Below, piece after piece: positions 22,001 to 37,204 of a stretch of 64,000 nucleotides of DNA. The number at the start of each line of letters is the position of its first letter. Within the stretch, counting starts at the first letter, position 1. Source of the DNA: Chlorokybus atmophyticus (Eukaryota > Streptophyta > Chlorokybophyceae > Chlorokybales > Chlorokybaceae); NCBI GenBank assembly GCA_009103225.1, contig RHPI01000575.1, positions 342,313 through 406,312 on the forward strand, written 5' to 3'. Under the pieces are notes generated by a model. The model did not search any database. It had not been told where the DNA came from and worked only from the letters and a program-made list of their open reading frames with translations. The translations under genes and the position numbers were made by a program.

Positions 22001-24658
22001 CAACCATAACCATTGTTGAATCGCAATACTACTGTGGCACAGAACGCTTGTGCCAACAAGCGTTTGTGCACCTTCTCCTTGGCTTCGATCTCCAACTCGA
22101 GTTCTTCAATGCGTGCTTCCATTTCCTGCAGTTGCATGCAAGGGTAAGTTGCGAGCAAGCCGGCCAAGCTTGTTCACACAGACAACAGCTCACCTTCTTC
22201 ACCAACTCATCCTGCTGAAAGCGGTCATATGGCAGATACACTCCACTCTTCTCCCTTGCACTCAGAAGCTCTGCAATGACCCATCGACAGCCGCATAAGT
22301 GACGTTTAGACACCCGATATGCATGCAACCCATGTACGCTTCTCACCTGACTTTAGCCGATCAATCTCTGACGTCAAGTCTTTCAAGTGGAAGCTCTTTG
22401 ACACCTTCTGGTTCACCTGCAAGCAGATGGCATGTCATGGCCACGAGCTTCCACAGCTGCCTCATTCACTATGAATACCACTTACCTCCGGCTTGTTGCG
22501 AATGTTCTTTGCCCTGTGCGCGTAGTCCAACGTGCTGAGTGTTTCCTCTATGCAGTGCGCACTGGGTGACACGGTTGCTATTATGCATGTCTTCGTGCGC
22601 CCTCCGAGCGAATCACGCAGCATGCGTGTGAGCTTACTGTCTCTGAAAACATGAGGGCCAAGTGTGAACACGTTGATAACTCAACACAAACAAGCACATT
22701 TTGACAACAGCTCTAGTGGTGACATTGACACTATGCATCTTCGTACCTGTATGGGACATGGCCGAGGTGTTCGACCAGAGCCGTGATGACGCGACCCAAA
22801 GTCAGAAGACTTTTATTGATCTCGCCAGCCTCGCGAGCCCGACCCTGTGCAAGAATGTGTGAGAGCAATCTATAGACAATTTGCTGCATGATTGACAGCA
22901 ATGTGTAGACCACCAGTTCCGCTGTTAAGTCTATTCCAATGACTAATGGTATATCATGTTGAAAGTTTGCAATGCACGAAGACATACCTCGCGTGCACCG
23001 GAACGGCTGATGTTTTCTGAGCCTGCTAAGTCTACAAGATTCAGCTTGCCAATTTTTATGAGCTCTTCGCCCTCTGGAGTCGACTCTTTCATGTGGATAG
23101 TTATTGTAAAGACAGAATGGGAGCGGCTGCAAACGCATCATAGTTTTATTGCTGAACCGCCGACACCAATTACAAGGACATGCGCACACGCATGCACTTA
23201 AAAAAGTCAGCAACCGACAAGCAAAAAAACACATACACACCTTGACTGCTTGTTAAGAAGCGTCTCAGCTGTGCGCCGCTTGGCTGTGCCTCGCTCAAGA
23301 AAGGTGAAGATCTCATCTGCAGACTTCACAATTTCCTCCTCAAGGCCGCGAACCACCACGCCGCCTTTGCCGTCTTCCATCAGCGCGAGCGGCTTCTTCT
23401 CTTTCACGGCAAGGGTCACATCCTCAACAGCCAACAAATCCGTGATCTCCTCGTTGTACAGCTCGAGAAAGGTGACCTTCACACTGTACTCAGTGCCAGC
23501 AGCTTCCAGCTGCTTGAACACTTGCTGAACTGATCGCGGGATCACGCCAGCTTCACTAGACAACTGGTCCTGCGAGTGCTGTAACAATGCAAGTCATGGT
23601 GTTTTCGAGTATGGGTGCGCGTGCACGTGTGCATCAGTTTACACTTGCGCTTAAGCGTCGCATGTACACAATGCAAGTTATGGTGTATTCGTGCGTGGTT
23701 GCAGGTGCGCGTGTGCATCAGTTAACACTTGCGCTCAAGCATTGCATGTACCATTGTGTGTGTGTGCGTGCATGCTGCATGTTGGGAAGTACCTTCCCTT
23801 TGCGCACGCCGCCCTCCATGGTGTATGTCTTGCCGGTTCCCGTTTGGCCGTAAGCAAATATGGTGCAGTTGAACCCTTCCAGAACTTCATCTACTATGGG
23901 TGCTACAGCCTGGTCAAAGAGATCTTTCTGCTGGGAGCATGGGCCAAACACCTGTAGCATCACAGTCAACAACCAGTCAACAACGAGACATATTCAGCAA
24001 GAAACACACAGCTTGTCATCTGCTTTACATCACCAGTACCTTGTCAAAAGTGAATGTACGTTCAAAACTCTTGCCGGCGATGTGCTGCACGACAACCACT
24101 TCCCGGCGAGCATCATCACATTTGATCACTTGCGGGACACGCTCCCTGATCTCTTCATCACTGCTGGGCCTGCACCGACAGTCAACGATCTTATTGAAAC
24201 GAAAGCCTTGACAATGATTGACTGCACATTTCAATGTGCAAGCAGCTATTTTGGCAGCAAGCTGTTACTTAGCTGTGACTTGTGTCAGCTGGTAGGCAGC
24301 ACAAACACAAAGACGTGCAGAAGCCTAAGTAAGCAAACGAGAAAGCAAGCTGCCCAGATGGTTACCCAAACACCAGTGTGTGGCCAAGGAGCATTTTCAA
24401 TCAAAGGTTGCACGTACTACGTTAAAGCCGCTGAAGCAGATTGTCAAGATGTCACAGTTGTAGTGCTGTGCAGCTGATTGCATCCACAGCATACCAATGC
24501 GCAATGCAGCCTTCCAGTTTGCACCGAAGCAGCAAAAGCATAGTTCTACAACGAGATTCTGTTGTTGAGCTGCATTGTTCTCACCTGCACCGCAGCAAGA
24601 CCTGCACATTGACCCCTTTGTCGCTGCCGCCGCCTGGGGTGCGGGCGCTCGCCGCCAT
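19096..24658 (-). CDS. Kinesin-5 (BimC/Eg5 family) mitotic motor
   Basis: Twenty-three exons run from ATG 24658 to the stop at 19096. The N-terminal motor has [10 protein letters not shown], the P-loop [12 protein letters not shown] (exon 23793-23951), switch I NKQSSRSHSVF, switch II DLAGSEN, and [14 protein letters not shown]. The neck reads [18 protein letters not shown], diagnostic of kinesin-5. A long coiled-coil stalk follows (22416-19555). The C-terminal exon (19096-19452) carries TGATPPKR, matching the BimC box whose Thr is phosphorylated by Cdk1 in this family. These motors are homotetramers that crosslink and slide antiparallel spindle microtubules. One junction (20659) looks like a GC-AG intron. 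The start codon is 421 bp from that of the divergent CSB gene. Part of the gene (22842-23026) is copied in the transposon. Confidence 0.93.
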
Positions 24659-25079
24659 GCCGCCCACGACGACGGCGACGGACGCCCCTGATTCTACTTT
24701 GTCAGCGGCCAGACCTCAGCTCTGGCATCAAACGCCAACGCTCACAACAACGCCCACACCACCGCCCCCACTGCCACCCCCGTCGCCGCCGCAGACCCTG
24801 CCGCCGCCCACAGCAAGAAAAATGCCGCCAAAATGAAGTCAGAATTGAAATATTGAAAAGTTTGCTCGCAACGGCTGCAGAACAAACTGGATCGGGTTTT
24901 GAAGACAGCCCTTGTCGGGCTCGAAACCCTAACAGGGTTACTCAGTCCGGGTCGACTCTTCCCTAGTGTCCAGCCGTGCGCCACGTAGCATGAAACCCTA
25001 AGCAAACCCTAATGGGGACAGACTGCTGAGCCAGAAGGTGGTGGCGGCGGCGGCGGCTGCCGCCGCTGCGGTGGGTGAT
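24659..25079. promoter_or_regulatory. Bidirectional promoter region with three telo-box motifs
   Basis: This 421-bp interval lies between the divergent start codons of kinesin-5 and the CSB helicase. It contains three AAACCCTAA copies (about 24924, 24993 and 25004). In plants telo-boxes occur in promoters of genes active in dividing cells. There is no clear TATA box. Confidence 0.6.
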
Positions 25080-28000
25080 ATGGAGGCGGATGCGTTGGCC
25101 GGGCTTGGTGTGACGGCTGTTGACGAGAAGGACGTGCAGGCTCAGGTCTTGGCGGACGCGGAGGGTGGCGATGGCCAGGGTGCGGTAGCTGTTGCCAGTG
25201 GTGTTGACGATGCCGCCGCAGCTGATCCTGCTGCTCTCCGACGCCGCCTGGCTGGCATCCAGAAGGAGGTGAACGCGCTGAAGGAGGTGCTGAAGGAGGC
25301 GTCGCACGAGGCTTCGCAGCAGGTTCAGAGAGCCCTCACCGAGCAGCGGTTGTTGGAGCTTAGGCGCTCTCGCAAGGAGGTGCGTGCTGCGCTTGCCGCC
25401 GGTGGCACTTCGGCGTTGAAGGAAGATGAAGGCCTTGACGCTGCCTTTGAGGACGCAATAACAGGTTCGTGCATGCACAGTCCAGACCCATTAACAGCCA
25501 ACAGCTGGCGCTCCGTACCAACATGCAGCTTACATGGCAACAGCTTTGTTGTCGGCGATGACTGGTCATGGACGCAAGCTCACAATGTGTCTTGTCTGCA
25601 CTCAACCCGATCAGTGTAGCCGCTCAGAGTTACTCGGCGAGACCTGTGCTGGCATGCAGCGCAGTGTAGCAGTTGACACGAGCATGCACTGCAAATGGCA
25701 TGTTGATAACTGTCACTTGAGTTGGTAACCTGCATGTTCCGCTGGCCTGTGTTTCAACAGCGCCTCCTCTTCAGGGCTCATCGAGACCGAGAGGGATCGC
25801 TTGATTCGAGTTGGTGCGATCACTCCATTCGACAATCTTGATGGCTTTCAGCGACAGGTACCACTTAAGTAAATTTTGGTAGCTGTCAGCATGCACATTG
25901 CCGCCTTATCAATCGCCCGGTGATGCTTATCAAATAAACTTCCGAATTGCATTGAGGACAGCAATTGCTGAGGGCTGTTTGGAGTGGTTTCAGTAGTTTC
26001 GAGGTAGTTGATGAGGACAATCGGGCAAAGCCCACTGGCCAGAGGTTGAACCTCAATGACAACAGCCAACACCAATGGATCCTGCTGATGCCTCAGTATG
26101 CATTTGTTGTGATCAATGATGATTTACATTTACCTACATTGCCTGACTGGCAGTGATGATACCTTACGCCTGAGATCACCGCAGTAGTCATATGTTGTGC
26201 GTGGAGATGATGACAATTGTTGTCAGAGAGCATATGCTGCTGAATCAAGACTACAATTCCCTGATCCATGCCGTTGCACGCTCGCTGTAGGAGTTTTGGC
26301 TGATGTGTAGTGTGGCGTTGAGTTTGCTCTGTCATTGCTGAGGATTGTGCATCAGGTTCATCCGTCTGTGCGGGCAGCTGCGGAAAAAGCCGAGGCCATT
26401 GTTGCTGGGCGTGCGAGGACCAAACTGCTTGAAGGAGCCGCAGTTCCAAAACAGCCGCTGCCGGCACAGCCATTCCACCCAACGTTGTTACGCTCCACAG
26501 GCAAAGCTCCTCCGCGCAAGCGAATAGCGCCGCTGCCTCCCAGGCCAAAGCACAAGAGGAGGCGGGATGCGGATGATGACCCAGATGAGGCGTATTCTGG
26601 CGACAGTGATCGCAGTGCTGAAGATGATGATAAAGACGATTGGGCTTATGAGCGGCGACAACGCCGACAGCAAGCCAAAGGTGACCATGCTGGTATAACA
26701 GCACACAATCGTGTAGCTGCCACACTGCAACAGTACTTGTGAAAACATAGAATGACTGGGCGAGTTGCTATAGCAGATGGTGAAGACCATGAAGCGTGTG
26801 AGGAAGTGGAGCTTGAAGGAGGTCTGCGCATTCCGAGTTGGGGTCGTCTACTAGATTATCAAAGGGTTGGTGTGAAGTGGTTGTGGGAGCTGCACTGCAT
26901 GCGAGTTGGTGGGATTCTTGGGGACGAGCAAGGCTTGGGAAAAACTGTACAGGTACTTATAAGGTAGAGTGAAGCCTGCACTGCTTTGCTGGCTGAGTCA
27001 TGACATGTTGACTAGTTGTACCAAACGACAGTGTATTGTAGGTTTCTTCTTTCCTTGGAGCGTTGCACGCCTCAGGCTTCTATTCCCCAAGCTTAGTTGT
27101 TTGCCCAGCCACTCTGCTACGGCAGTGGCTGCGGGAGTTGCGCAGCTGGCACCCAGCCTTCCGGGTGGTTGTTCTGCATGGCCCTGCTTCAGAAGGCGAG
27201 CGCGACAAGCTTGTACAAACGGTTGCCACGGACCGCTCTGGAATCCTTCTGACTTCTTATGAAGCGGCTAGAGTACAGGTATGCTTCAGGGCTCAGTGCA
27301 AGTAGTCCACTTGTCCCAGCCGTGCTGCTTTAGTCGCTAACTGTTACATGTGTGATTGTATCAGCGAGATCGCCTTCTGACGGTGCGCTGGGGTTATGCC
27401 GTATTGGATGAAGGCCACAAGATTCGCAACCCGGATGCGGAGACCACACTTGTGTTGAAGCAGCTTCAGACGGTCCATAGACTGATCATGACAGGGTCAC
27501 CAATACAGAATCGTCTGACGGAGCTTTGGTCTCTGGTTGATTTTGTCTTCCCTGGCAAACTCGGCACATTGCCAGTGTTTGAGGCACAGTTTGCTGTCCC
27601 GATTGCCATTGGAGGTTATGCTTCAGCAACAGCATTGCAGGTCAGTAACAACATACTTGAGAGCGCCGGCATCTGCATGTGCAAGCAGTGCAGTAACCTT
27701 GTCGTGTATAGGCTGCTGCACAGCTCATGTCACACTGTTGCAGGTGTCAACAGCTCATAAATGCGCTGTAGTCCTTCGAGATCTGATTGCACCTTATCTG
27801 TTACGGAGGCTCAAAGCTCATGTTGGCGCAAACGTGCTGCCAGCAAAATCAGAGCATGTGCTGCTTTGTGCATTGACACCCGAGCAGCGACAAACGTACC
27901 GAGCATTCCTTGCCTCTCCGGACTTTGAGGCTGTGTTAGATGGCAAGCGGGATGCGCTTGCTGCCATTTCAGTCTTGCGGAAGATATGCAATCATCCTGA

Positions 28001-29758
28001 TCTTCTTGAGCGCACGACGTCAAGCAACCATCCGGATTATGGCAATCCTTCAAGAGCAGCAAAGCTGCGCGCGCTGGCCGCTCTTCTTCCCGCTTGGCAG
28101 GCAGAGGGACATCGTGCATTGGTTTTTACGCAGGTGCCTGCAACACTATTGCCTCCCAGACTCGCTGCAGCATAGCTGCAATTGGCATGTGATTGACTTG
28201 GGCATTGTGCAGACTGTCATGATGCTGGACATTCTGGAGATGCATGTTGAGAAGGCTGGTCTTCAGTACAGGCGCATGGATGGCACGACTCCAGTCCAGC
28301 AACGCATGCGCCTCATCGATGAGTTCAACCAGGACGAGTCGATATTCGTCTTTCTGCTGACAACACGTGTTGGGGGCTTGGGCACCAACTTGACCGGAGC
28401 CAATAGAGTTGTCATCTATGACCCAGACTGGAACCCTTCAACAGATGTGCAGGTCCGGCTCAGACAACAAGCTGTTTTTCACTTCACAATCGTCATTGGT
28501 GATTGGGCTTACTCATGCACACAACATTGGCCACCTGGTTTAAGGCATGGCATTGCTTGTTTGCAATATGCAGGCAAGAGAACGAGCCTGGCGGATAGGA
28601 CAGAAGCGTGCAGTCACTGTCTACCGTTTGGTCACGGCTGGCACCATTGAGGAAAAGATCTATCATCGGCAGATTTACAAGCACTTCTTGTCAGATCGCA
28701 TCCTTCGTGACCCACGCCAGAAGCGGTTATTCAAACACAAAGATCTTCGAGATCTGTTCACTCTTGCTGATGAAACGGGTGCAAACGAGTCATCTGACAC
28801 AGCCAAGCTGTTTGAGGTTGATGCTACTGAAACCACTACTGGCCAAGAGAAGGCCGATGACGACAATGATGCGGGTGATGCGAAAGACGGTGACAGTCAC
28901 ATCTTGAAGGAGCTTTTTGACGGCAAAACTGGTGTGCAATCAGCAATCAACCATGACGCAATACTCAAGGTAAGTTGGTATCCGGAAACCAGTTGTACGT
29001 ATGTTTTACCAACATCAGTATCAGGATGCTAATTGCTCATGTCAAACAGGCCAGTGGCAACGAGCGCGTTGTCATCGACTATGAGGCGTCCCGTGTCGCC
29101 CACCGTGCCGCCGAGTCTCTGCGCCAGTCCCGTGCCGCTCGGCTGCAGCAGGGCGTGAGCGCGTTGACGTGGACTGGCCACCATGGGTCTGCGGGCGCCC
29201 CGTTGGCACGCCCACGCGGCCGCTTTGGTAACACATCCAACATGCGGCTGCTCTCAGCCTCCTCGTTGCGCCCTGCAACACCCGCAGGAGGAGGAGTCGC
29301 ATCCGCTTCAACCTCGCCTTTTGACCCCACCTCGGCCAAGGCACCGGGCGTGACGAGTTCGAATGCATTGCTGGCGAAAATACGAGAAAGGCAAGCACAA
29401 AATTCCGCTCCCGCAGCATCAGACACGCCACCTGAAGTTGACGATGCACAGGTAAATACTGTGTGACTCAAGTATGTTGGCTCCTTTTTGTCTATCTGGC
29501 TGTGTTTAGGTCATTTCCCTGCCTTGTCATGATTGTTGGCTGTCCATGCAGGAGTTGCTGGGACGAATCTGTATTTTCCTGAGACAGCACGGCGGCCAAG
29601 CCTCATCTTCTCAAGTGGCGGATGCTTTTCAGAAAGATGCTACGGCGCAGCAGGACATGGCGCTCTTCCGGCAGTTGCTTCGCCAGGCCGCGACGCTGCA
29701 GCGCAACAGCGACCGCGGGGAGTCGGCGTGGGTGCTGAAATCGGAGTTTCATGATTGA
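25080..29758 (+). CDS. ERCC6: CSB/ERCC6-type SNF2 ATPase for transcription-coupled repair
   Basis: Eleven exons (25080-25464, 25775-25857, 26356-26680, 26777-26952, 27042-27278, 27365-27640, 27744-28133, 28213-28452, 28574-28969, 29050-29451, 29552-29758). The N-terminus matches plant [13 protein letters not shown], then a coiled coil, then [20 protein letters not shown]. The SNF2 core has [16 protein letters not shown], motif [11 protein letters not shown] (Gln where Met is usual), Ia [11 protein letters not shown], motif II DEGH, motif [23 protein letters not shown], motif [16 protein letters not shown], and motif [17 protein letters not shown]. An acidic/basic linker with a nuclear signal ([11 protein letters not shown]) sits at 26530-26650. 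The C-terminal module ends LKSEFHD. CSB acts at stalled RNA polymerase II. The start is the first ATG after an upstream in-frame stop. Confidence 0.94.
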
Positions 29759-30754
29759 TTGCCATGATGAAACCTCGCGTGAGTGTGCACCTGAAGGCTG
29801 CGGCGGACTACTGGCGTCCAACAATGCGGTTGCACACGGTGATGACGCTGGTGGTGGCTGAGTTCTGTCACGTGCGATGGTGAATTAAGCCCAGCGCCCA
29901 GTCAGCGTGAACTGCGTGGAGCCTTGCAAGGTAACTGCGCTTTGGGATTGTATTATCACTTTCAGAAATGATGGTGGTTCAACATGTGGCATGCAGACTG
30001 ATCTTGCTTCCGTGTGTCAGCCTGCGTCAGGGGGCATACCCTGGACAAAGTTTGCATGCCACCCGGCAGGCTCCTGCATTCAAGCCTAATTGTCAGCAGT
30101 TTGGCGCATGGCGGCATTCGCTAGAAAGGTGTGGCAACTTGTGCCAGCAGGTTCTCTTGCACATGCGCTTGTTATTGCCAAACTGCCTACAACAGTGTCA
30201 ACCATTGCAGGACTAGTAGCGAGTGCCGACTTTGTGCAAGAAGTGAGCGATGGAGTATGTAGAGCGTTATGTGATGCTTGGCTCCATAACGCACAAGGGG
30301 CTTTTTGTAGCTCTATCTGTGAGAATGCAGTTACATACCCGACTGCCATTGAATAGCTGGGTTGCAGTTAACCTTCAACCGCAACGTTGATTGGCACATT
30401 TCCAAATGTTGATTGGCACATTTCCAAATGCAAGGTAATTGTACCAGCCACAACAGGATTGTTTGTATATATATATGCGTGTCTCGCATTGTCATTAACA
30501 ATTTGTCAAGGCACCAAGGCCACTAGCAATTGTCGGAGATATGCTGCTGTTGCAATATTACGTCCTTGTGCAATGGTGTGTATAATAGATAGAATGCAAG
30601 GATTGTGGCATGCATGAGAGTGTGACACAATCTGACCTGTACTGATCTCTAGCCCTCCATCAGTTGCAAGTTTTGTTTCATGTACAGCGATCAATTTTTG
30701 CACACGCAGAGCCAATTAAGCTGCATAGTGCATCAACTGCAAAAGGTCACCATG
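29759..30754. other. Tail-to-tail intergenic region
   Basis: One kb between the CSB stop and the DP stop, holding both 3' ends. It has a direct duplication (gttgattggcacatttccaaat, about 30385-30428) and no supported exon. Confidence 0.55.
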
Positions 30755-33152
<2,398 letters not shown>

Positions 33153-33384
33153 CTCTCTCTCTCTGCCGCCTGGCCCAGGCTCCCCAACTTGTGCATGGAT
33201 CCATGCAGAATGCATGTGGTGTGTGTGTGTGTGTGTGTATGTGCGCACACCCCAAACAAAAGGTGTGTCACCAAATCGGTATTCAATCTAATACATCCCA
33301 ATCCCAACTGTACGAGACTGACGTTGGGTTCTGAACTTGCTTCTGTTGCCGAAGACTTTTGTGCCAGCACTCTGCCAGCTGGCA
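33153..33384. promoter_or_regulatory. Bidirectional promoter region, DP / DUF89 pair
   Basis: This 232-bp interval separates the divergent starts of the DP gene and the DUF89 gene. It holds a (GT)n run near 33220-33239. Both 5' untranslated regions must lie here. Confidence 0.5.
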
Positions 33385-36300
33385 ATGGCGGCGGCGGTGG
33401 CGGCGGCGGTGGGGTCGTCGTGGCAGGCGGCGCCGGTGTCGCTCAGCAGTAAGGCGCGAAGGTTTGGGCTCAGCCGTATGCAGCGCCGCAGGGGGGTTCA
33501 AGCTATGGCGTCGGCCAAGTCTGGGTCGCACTCGGGCGGAGTGGCGGAGGCGCCGGCTGGAAGCAATGTGAGTGTATGCTTAATGCTTTGGTGGTTGGTT
33601 GAAACCCTAATGCATGCATGTACTGAACGGATATTACAGTTGTTCGAGCAAAATGCAGTACGTGGCCTGCGCTGTGTACTTGGCGTGTGTGGTGACAGTG
33701 ACATCATCATGCGTTGGGCTTGGAAGATTTCTAGAAGACAGTCCCGGTAGTGTTACGCGCATTCAAACTGCATGTGTAGTTTTGCTTTTAATCTGCGTTA
33801 CAAATGTCACTCACGTTGCCTTCTACAAGCGTGTAGCGTTCAGCAATGGTTTGCGCACAGCGACTGCATGCCAACCCCACCTGAAAATAGTCAGACGCTA
33901 CAACTCAAACGGTCTACTATGTATGTACAAAATCGTACAACACGCATACATGTACACTTGATAAACAATCGTATACGCTGGTGCTCTTGCGTGCACATGT
34001 GCGCGGCAAGTGAGTCGCGCGCACACAGACATGCACCTGTACATGTCCGTACTTGCACATGCAGTCAAGCATAAAATACTGGCGAATGCATTGTTCACCG
34101 TTCACGAATATGCTCACACACTGCACTCTAGATACCAACCCACACTCACGTGCATGTGGTTGCAGTCCCAGACCGAGCACTGGTTACCAACAAACAGCTT
34201 GTGGTCCGACCCTTCGCAACTTCCTCCCCGTTTGCGGTCGGACACGCCTGGTACATGGGCCCACGACACCATGAGCAGGAGGGTCAGGACGGACATACTC
34301 GCGCGCGTGTTCACCGAGAACGCCGACAGACTCAAGGAGGTGGGTGATAGCAATGTGCGCATGCGTGCGTGGTTGTTGTTGGAAAACTGTTGTGGGTAAT
34401 GCTCCAACAACAACAACAACCTTGTTGTGGGATATGTGCGTGCGTTGGCTCGTTTGGACGTGTGCGTGTTTTACGGTGTTGCAACAACAACGACATCTTC
34501 CTTGTTGATATGCGCGCGCGCTTGCATGCGTGCGTGCGTTGTGTTGCGGTTACAACAGCTACTCTCCTCCTTTAGGATGTGCAAGCGGCAGTGGATTTGC
34601 GGCACCTCGACTCCGAGTTGGAGAACGCTGCGACGGTGAAGCTGGGAGAGCACTTCCTGCAGGACGACGGCGGCCCCGACCTCAACGCATGGCGAGTGTG
34701 TGGCTTGCTCGTGGTTCGCGTTCTGGTGTTGGTTTACGGTCCAGAGTTGTGTGCTTGTTGTATGATGCAAGTTGCAACCAGATGCAATGTTGATATACTA
34801 TAGGTGACGTAGGTGTCAGTATGAGTGTACACACACGCACGCACGCATGTGTGTGTATAGGTGCGTGCATGTGTGCTTGTACGTTGGTATGCCATCGTAC
34901 AAAGACACAAAGATGTGTGCGTGCCTGCGTGTGCGTGTGTGCGCGCATGTGCACACATGTGCATTGGTATGTGTAAAACTTCAAGCTTGCGCGCGCGCAA
35001 GCATACGTGCGCGTGCGTGTGTGTGGATATGGCAGGCTTGTCTTACTTGTTGTACTCAACAACATATATCGTACAGGAAGGCTTACATCACCCCGTTTGA
35101 AGACGACACATGGCTGACGGCTCCATGGCTCGTCACGGAGTTCTACTTTTACCGCAAAATCATGTCCGCATTCAGGTACACATATACATTATGCTATCAG
35201 AAATGCAATCCCATGAATGCAAGCACACGTCTGCACTTGTGTATGGGTATGCAACAAACACAACCCTTGTGCAGGTGGTTTGAGAAGGGCATCGACCCCT
35301 TCACGCAGCAGAAAGAAAGGGGCGTCATAAGCTCTTTGGAGCCAATGGCTGCCCTCGCCGCCCGTATGAAAGTGAGTGCAAATTATAGCACAACATGAGT
35401 ATGTGGGTTTGTTACATTACTGTCTTACAGTAGTTCTCATCTCTTTGTTGACCTGGTCCCAGGACCTGCTCACTTCGCTAGGAGGCGAGTCCCAGGACCA
35501 CCTCGCAGCTCAGGAGGCAGGCTTTCGCCTGCTTCTGTACACTTCTCTGTGGGGCAACAGGATGGACCTGAGCCTGTGGCCAGTCCTGGGTGATGAAAAG
35601 AAAGATGTCAAGGATAAGGATGGGCATTCTGGGAGACGTGAGGCGGATGCTGTCAGTGATGCCATACGTGCTGGAAGCGAGGACCTGCTGTGGGATGACA
35701 GCGACCGGGTTTGGGATGCTCTCATTAAGCTGCAGAAGACCTCGGGGCCGAAGCGTGTGGACATCATTGTTGATAATGCCGGCTTCGAGCTCTTTACAGG
35801 TGAGATGTTGGAGGCGAAGCTCTCTTGAAGTTGTGAGTGCGCACATGTGCAACAAGAGAACCAACTTGACCTGCCCATGCATACATGTTCACACGCTCCC
35901 ACGCATGCGCTCGCGCGCACACACACATACACGTATGTGCGTGTACACGCATGCACACGTAGCCACACACATGCACACGCACACACATGTCCACATTCAG
36001 ATCTCTGTCTCGCGGACTTCATTGTTGAGTCCGGTCTGGCGGACTGCGTGGCGCTGCGGCTGAAAGCGCACCCCACCTTTGTCAGTGACGCGATGCCGAA
36101 AGACGTGGAGTGGATGACGGACGCGCTCGCGCAGGCAGAGGACAAGGACCTCAGCGCCCTCGCTGAAAGGTGTGACATGAAGTGGTCATGCGTTGCAAGG
36201 TTTTGTGCTCATAGCTTGCGTCTCATGTGTCTCATTGTATATTGCCGTTGCCGTGATAGAGTAATGTATGTGGGTATATGTATTGCAGCTGTTTACTTAT

Positions 36301-37043
36301 GATGGCCTATCAGACTGCCTACAATATATGCACATGCTCTCTTTTATTATGTCAGGTGGCGATCGCATGTGACTTCTGGCAAGTGGTCGCTGCTGCCGGA
36401 CTATTTTTGGGTGCAGCCGCCGGCCTTCTGGGAGATGGCGTCGTCGCTTGTGGATGAGCTGTCGCCTTCCGGACTGGTCATTGTGAAGGGCGACGCCAAT
36501 TACAGGTAACAAACAGCGGAAGCTGTTTGCGGCCATTATGCACACATGGGGTAGTGTAGAGATAGGGGCAAGATTGTGTAGGCCATTATGCACACATGGT
36601 AGCATGACACAGTGTGCAGTGTCGTGTTTGGCTCAGTGTTACTGGTACTGATTATATTACTTGTCTTACAGGCGTCTACTAGGCGACAGGGATTGGCCTC
36701 ACAGCCAGCCGTTTGATGAAGTGTGCGGGTACTTCCCTGCTCCTCTGTGCGCACTTCGCACCCTGAAGGTGCGTGCGCTGTGTATGACTTACGCTTGACA
36801 TGTTACGCGCCGGACAGTGTGCTGTATACATCCTGTGCCAGCGTAATGTGCCTGTGCGGCTTTGGACTTTGTTTCCTGTGCACGGTAACAAGACGGCTTT
36901 ATGACTTGCAGGCTGAGTTAGCGTGCGGTATACCTCCTGAGCAGGAAGAGAGGGCCAAGGCAGCGGACCCGAAGTGGCTAGTCAGCGGTCGCTTTGGGGT
37001 TGTTCAGTACACAGATGTAGGCGTTCGCTCGCCACAAACATAG
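33385..37043 (+). CDS. DUF89 / ARMT1-like damage-control phosphatase, probably plastid-targeted
   Basis: Ten exons (33385-33567, 34166-34339, 34576-34695, ~35081-35174, 35275-35371, 35463-35799, 36001-36169, 36356-36504, 36672-36768, 36912-37043). The family core is clear: an Asn/Trp-rich helical part (DTWLTAPWLVTEFYFYRKI), the metal-binding VDIIVDNAGFEL, DLCLADFIVESGLA, FWVQPPAFWEM, GLVIVKGDANYRRLLGDRDW, and PLCALRTLKAEL. DUF89 enzymes use a divalent metal to dephosphorylate damaged or side-product metabolites such as sugar phosphates; the ARMT1 branch was first reported as a carboxyl methyltransferase. The first exon codes about 60 residues rich in Ala, Ser and Arg with no acidic residue until its end, and VQAMA looks like a chloroplast transit cleavage site. 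Exon 4 has two possible acceptors. Introns contain many CA/GT-rich stretches. Confidence 0.88.
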
Positions 37044-37204
37044 ATATCTCACTATTGTCATTCAAATTGTGTGCTGAATGCGTGATGTGTAAACTACTCG
37101 TTCACATTTTGGCGCCTTTTGGAGGCAATATCCATGACTGACAGACTTGACTAATATTGAGATATCAACAATAACATCATGCGCATCTGCTGGATGCATG
37201 TTTA

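Noticed and set aside
23860-24477. 205-codon open frame on the plus strand
   Set aside because: It is antisense to kinesin-5 exons 2-3, whose motor motifs and splice sites fix the minus strand as coding.
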